Assembly: GCA_002914845.1 (NCBI GenBank)
Contig: JXTC01000025.1
Location: 559,664 to 623,663, forward strand
Source of the DNA: Trema orientale
Lineage: Eukaryota; Streptophyta; Magnoliopsida; Rosales; Cannabaceae
Length of the DNA: 64,000 nt
Direction of reading: 5' to 3'
Shown here one piece after another: positions 59,754 through 64,000 of this stretch. The position numbers and the translations under genes are program-made. The notes beneath the pieces are model-generated. The model was not told the DNA's origin, did not search any database, and worked only from the letters and a program-made list of their open reading frames with translations. Every line of letters starts with the position of its first letter. The stretch's first letter is position 1.

Positions 59754-60828
59754 TGATATAGAAATTGAGGGAGAGAAATAATAATTTGGCTCACTGTTTT
59801 CATTGATTGTATAGGTATTTGTACAAGTTACACAAGACGATAATCCTCTAGAATATTTTAAGAGATAATTTAGTTACTCAAAATATAAAATATAATAAAA
59901 AAAAAATATAGGTGACTAGATCGCCTAAATCTCAAAAAGTAGAAAACTAGGACTCCTTTTTTTTTGTTAATTACCTAAAACCTAAAAACCTAAACAAACA
60001 AATGTAACCTTGATTTTTTTTTTTGAACAACAAAACAAAAAACTAAAATACTAAAGGAGAAAGGGATCAGGGATTTGAGAAAGGAGAGAAATATGAGTGA
60101 TAGAGAGGCGTTAGTTGTCACAAATCACTAGGTTTTGAAAAGGCTTTTATTTGGAATAATAGAGAGGTCTTTGTCATCAACTAATAGTAATATTTTAATA
60201 TTTGGATTCAATAGCGTTTACCTAAAAATGAACAAGAAAAAGAAATTGGTTTTTGATTCTAAGATATTAAGCCATGAATAGACAAGGAAAAGAAAATTGG
60301 TTTTGGATTCTAGGGTATTAACCCATGAATTGAAAAGTAAAAGAAGAGTAATTTGGAATCTAGGGCGTGTACCAATGAATTGAAAAGTAAAAGAGGAGAA
60401 AAGAGGATGAGAAGAATGATCCAATCGAGTCGGAGCTAGTTTTGTTCGATAGGACAAGATGATGAAGGAAGGGAATTAATCTCTAGGCAGTTTTTGGAGT
60501 TTTCGGTTGACCGAAGGTGAGAAGTAGTTAACCAATTCTGCGGCTTTTTTTTTTCTTTTTAAGAAAAGAACGGATGAAAAATTAAAGTGGCTAGGAGAAC
60601 AGAGAAGCCCAGGATTTTACTGTTCTGATACCATGTAGAAATTGAGATAAAGGAATAATGATTTGGCTCACAATTCTTATTGATTCTATGGGTATTTATA
60701 CAAGTTACAGAAGAGGATAATCCTCTAGAATATTCTAAGAGATAATTCAATTATTCAAAATATAAAATACAAAAATAAATAAATACAAGTAACTAGATAT
60801 ATACATAAATAAAGAATATTCTATAACA
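59754..60828 (-). mobile_element. TRIM-like miniature LTR retrotransposon, minus strand
   Basis: Two direct copies of a roughly 190-bp sequence (59754 to about 59945, and 60634-60828) share TAGAAATTGAG, AATAATNATTTGGCTCAC, GGTATTTNTACAAGTTACA and ATAATCCTCTAGAATATT. Immediately left of the second copy, the minus strand reads TGGTATCAGAACA (60633-60621), a primer-binding site. A pyrimidine run right of the first copy (59954-59965) would be the polypurine tract. The internal part is about 680 bp with no retroelement coding, typical of TRIMs though slightly large. Flanking pentamers do not match, so the outer edges are approximate. Confidence 0.6.
60226..60410. repeat. Degenerate 45-50 bp tandem repeats inside the TRIM-like element
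   Basis: About four units, each opening ATGAATNGANAAGNAAAAG or a close variant (near 60228, 60275, 60326, 60376), the first three containing TTTGGATTCTAGGGTATTA-type words. The minus-strand frame across it is not a gene. Confidence 0.7.
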
Positions 60829-61350
60829 GGTAACTAGATAATTCATAATAATAAATAATTATTATTAGGAATTATATACAATATATACAACTCTTTTTTC
60901 TTTCTTTTTTTTTTTTTTTTATAGTATACGTGAATTTATATAAATTTATCCACATACTTTCTTGCAATTTTCGCCTTCTTTTTATTTCTCTTTATAGATA
61001 GTTTGTTTTTTTTTTTTTTTTAAAAATGGTGTACAATTATTTTCTATGATTATGTTTATAATAAACAATATAATATTAAATGATGAAAAGAAAAATAGAG
61101 AACTTACACCTAGGGTGTTTAATAAACCCTCACGATGAAAAAAAGACTCACCCATAAATATTTCAAAATTAAATCCTATTGCTATATCACACATGTAAAA
61201 ATTACATGGATACTCTATTCGCTAATAAAGCCTAAAATACATTATTTTCCAACAAATTCCATGCTACTTATGCCGCCACCGCCGGTCCTGATCCCGACTC
61301 CGGTGGCGCCTCTGCTGGAATAGGATCAAAAATTTCGACAACCATCAAAC
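60829..61350. other. Low-complexity and GC-rich patch in duplicated copy 2
   Basis: T-rich runs at 60895-60921 and 61003-61021, then at 61270-61320 a GC-rich patch (CCGCCACCGCCGGTCCTG). The minus-strand frame 61268-61450 is Gly/Ser/Pro-rich at its end and has only partial likeness in copy 1. No gene is called. Confidence 0.45.
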
Positions 61351-63419
61351 TTGTTCTGCCACCTCTCCCTGTTGTTCCGGACGATTTTTTATCAACGGTT
61401 GGAAAAATTTCGACCCATTCAAAAAATTTTGACTGGGATTGAATCATCATTCGACTTAGGTTGAGTGTCTTGTAAAAAATTTTCGACCAGCATTCGACAT
61501 TGGTCGAACCACTATTTGACCGTAGTCGAACAATCTCGACCCCGATCGATCATCGTCGGCCACCTCCTTTATTTTTGACCCTTTCAACTTTGTCAAAATT
61601 TTTCAACTAGGGTCTAGAACTGAAAGGGTATTTTGGAACTCACCGTTTCTAAAAAATTCAACATATTTATGAAAGAAATTGAAGAAGCTTGTTTTTTTTT
61701 GGCGTCGTTCGTAATGTATAAAACCAAATTAACATTATATAGACTATTAATTATTTCCAAAAAAGAAATAAAATTCTAGACTATCGAAATTATTAAGATT
61801 ACTTGTACATTTTAGGCTTAAGATGAAGCACACCAACTTTAAATGTGTAAGCTCGTAAAGGGTAAGTTTATTTTGTGAAGCATAAGGCAATCATTGTCTC
61901 AACAACTTTATTGTTGAGCTGCCTTCATAGACAACGGTGCATCAAATCGCATGATATGTGGGTGCCTTTTGTCTTAGACAGTAGTTGATTTTTATATGTG
62001 GTGGTTAATATACTTACGATTTGGTAAAATTTTCATCAAAATACAGTTCTAATTGCATCATGTTTACACAAGTACTACGCCAAGGAGATTTTTCCGTTAA
62101 AAGATATTTAGGGTATAGTAATCCATCAGATGAGTGATTCACTAATAAGGCATTTGTTGATTTAATATTTAATAAAGTAGATGGGTAATATATCCCAAAT
62201 CACATGCTTGAATAGATAAGGAGAGTTTGTCCATTTTGTTTACTACTACAAGTCTATAAATTAAGCCAACAACTTTGATCGGCAGTAAAATAATTTGGCT
62301 GATCTTCTTTTGAGAAACACGTTCTGTTTAGTGTAGGAAATACGATACGTAATCTTACTTGAGGCTGAAACATTCCGTCATAAGGTCGATTAATCTTCTG
62401 TTAGAAAGCAAATAGAGAGGGGTAATTACACGGCTTATAAAAGTGTTACTTAAAGCAATTTTCCTTTACCAACTTACTTTTGTAAATTTGACGTTGGAAA
62501 ATGTGTTCTTTATAGCATCACACTATACAATCCTTGTATCTAGAAAAAACTACACCAAGCATTGGGCCACAGATAATTACAGTACTAACACTCTTTAAAG
62601 CTAAAAGAAATTACATAAACCTACTCCACTATTCAAATTTCTCAAAAAAAAATTCCATTAGTACTTTTATGTATTACGTTTTCATTTAATAATAGACTAA
62701 TTCTATTAAAATAGCTACAAATTAAAAAAAATTCATTTAAAGAAAAATAACATAGCCAAAAGGCGTGAATTTTACCGAGTTACTAGTCTCTTTACAAGTT
62801 TAAGTGTCGTTGTATTTTAAAGATGGAGTACAACAGTTTTACATAAATCAAGCTGTCAACATAATTTCTCAAACCCTTTAGCCAAAATTTCGATTTTCTT
62901 GGACAAGCCAGCAGTGGTTCGTAAAGTGTTTAAATCTCTAATTCTTAATTTATGCTTGTAACTAGTATATCAATTTTTCCTCCTACTTACGACATATTTG
63001 TTTTAATTTTAATTAAAGTTAAACTTGCTGGCAAAGATTAAACAAGTAAAAAGTACTCTAGGAAACAAGGACGCAATTTGTACAAAAAGTTAGAAACAAG
63101 AATGATATGTTCTCATATATATTCAACGACTTGAGCAATAAATAAATCCTGGGGATATTGCGTAAAATTCAGTTGAATATATCAACTAAAATTCTAATCA
63201 TTTTGGACGAAAAATCGCAAATAAATACATAGAATAAGATAATGATCAATTGATGGAAATAATATCCGTACATGCTAAATGAACAATTTGGAAAAGCTCC
63301 AAGCTGTCAGTTTCAACAAGTTTTCATAGATGCAAGTTAGAAGTCGATCAACAACACTCTTACTTCTCCACCAACTCCTACCTTTTAAAGCTTTCCTATT
63401 CTTTACTTCCCTTACAACC

Positions 63420-63427
63420 TATAAAAG
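63420..63427 (+). promoter_or_regulatory. TATA box of the disrupted PELPK paralog
   Basis: TATAAAAG in the same context (CTTTACTTCCCTTACAACC before it) as the box at 42479-42487, 121 bp before the ATG. The promoter therefore looks preserved although the gene is broken. Confidence 0.75.
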
Positions 63428-63547
63428 CCCGTATTAGCAATCAGATTTCAATGCACAAACCAAGTACTCTTCTCATCAAAACAGACCCTAAATCATCAAT
63501 TTCTCATTTTCTTCATCACACCCGTTTTCAATTCGATCCGCATTAAC

Positions 63548-63658
63548 ATGGCATATCAATGCATTCAATGCATTATGTTGCCAGTTCTAGTTCTCACTAG
63601 CACCGCGATGATCTGCGAAACAATGGTTATAGAGGCACGCTACTTGTTAGAGAGTAGT
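63548..63658 (+). pseudogene. PELPK paralog cut after the signal peptide by an LTR insertion
   Basis: ATG at 63548 opens MAYQCIQC, followed by a hydrophobic core (LPVLVLTSTAMIC) and EARYLLESS, aligning with residues 1-37 of the intact gene at 42615. From 63658 the sequence changes abruptly to an LTR (TGTTAGGGTTTATGCCCTAA). A transcript would read through for about 19 codons of LTR sequence to a stop at about 63716-63718. The repeat domain is absent in the window. If the rest survives beyond the insertion it is separated from its promoter and signal peptide. Confidence 0.88.
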
Positions 63659-64000
63659 GTTAGGGTTTATGCCCTAAAAGCATGTATATTTTGGATATTT
63701 GCTGAATTAATAAAATGATATTTTTTTATTTAAATTTGTGCATAATTGGTATGTCTTTAAATATCAGAAAATTCCTAGTTTATTTATGTGACCACTAATT
63801 TAGTATATTAGTGTTATATACATGAGGATTAAATTTATGGATAATAAACTAAATATAGTCCATAATAATTAATTAAAGTTTGGGATCTTTAATTAAATAT
63901 TATTCGTACGGTCCATTAACATTGAGAATGTAATAGTCTTATCCGGACTATTGATGTGTTGACATCACAATGGAGGTACTTTATATAATTCGATTATATA
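63658..64000 (+). mobile_element. 5' end of an LTR retrotransposon, runs off the window
   Basis: Begins TGTTAGGGTTTATGCCCTAA exactly where homology to the PELPK copy stops. TG at the junction and the wording TTATGCCCTAAAAGC are typical of a common plant copia LTR type. Only 343 bases are visible, all U3-like and AT-rich. The right LTR, coding region and target duplication would be to the right. Confidence 0.75.

Larger units (their letters stand above)
59101..63658. repeat. Segmental duplication, copy 2 (carries the disrupted PELPK paralog)
   Basis: Counterpart of 38417-42725 (see there for matching blocks). Compared with copy 1 it contains the TRIM-like element and neighbouring sequence (59551-61340). 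It lacks the minus-strand LTR and has only one unit of the promoter-proximal tandem duplication. It ends where an LTR retrotransposon begins at 63658. Any continuation would lie outside the window. Confidence 0.9.

Overview
The window is nuclear DNA from a flowering plant, most likely a eudicot. The sequence is strongly AT-rich and gene-poor, filled with LTR retrotransposons in many states of decay, and its only clearly intact gene is a plant cell-wall PELPK-type proline-rich protein. The species cannot be named from the sequence. One ambiguous base (N) lies at 21428. I see no tRNA, rRNA, CRISPR or prokaryote-type operon.

Layout: 1-870 is AT-rich spacer. 871-7612 is a full-length but decayed Ty1-copia element with LTRs, primer-binding site, gag-pol remnants and a near-perfect 5-bp target duplication. 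10039-10880 is an LTR-like fragment. 10997-13619 is a short gag-only element (TR-GAG type) with 642-bp LTRs and a perfect ATATC target duplication, inserted in an older repeat. 15590-16215 is a possible LTR remnant. 17180-17636 is the 3' end of a LINE with a poly(A) tail. About 20990-22705 is a long LTR on the minus strand, 24826-25734 is the 3' part of another LTR, and 26483-26914 is a MITE-like foldback. 27741-28350 is a degenerate tandem array. 28885-38016 is a complete LARD-like gypsy derivative (LTRs of 2741 and 2722 bp, 3.67-kb non-coding core, perfect GTATA target duplication).

38417-42725 and 59101-63658 are two diverged copies of one segment. The first leads into an intact 380-codon PELPK gene (42615-43757) with a TATA box, signal peptide and dozens of PELPK-like repeats. 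Its upstream region carries a roughly 0.5-kb tandem duplication that the second copy lacks. In the second copy the paralogous gene (from 63548) is cut after the signal-peptide region by an LTR beginning at 63658 that runs off the window. LTR copies in opposite orientation (38800-39933 minus, 46445-47766 plus) flank the intact gene.

Between the two duplicated segments, 48745-58925 holds a minus-strand Sirevirus-like copia remnant: the end of integrase, reverse transcriptase, RNase H, a second ORF in the env-like position, and a 3' LTR. A 3.6-kb solo-LTR-like insertion (51687-55327) splits the second ORF. A TRIM-like mini-retrotransposon (59754-60828) lies inside the second duplicated copy.

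Interpretation: a local duplication produced two PELPK genes, after which successive retrotransposon insertions separated them and disrupted one. I found no convincing evidence of a new molecular system. The notable points are the duplicated and half-destroyed PELPK locus and two well-delimited non-autonomous retroelements. All boundaries were read by eye, without alignment software.
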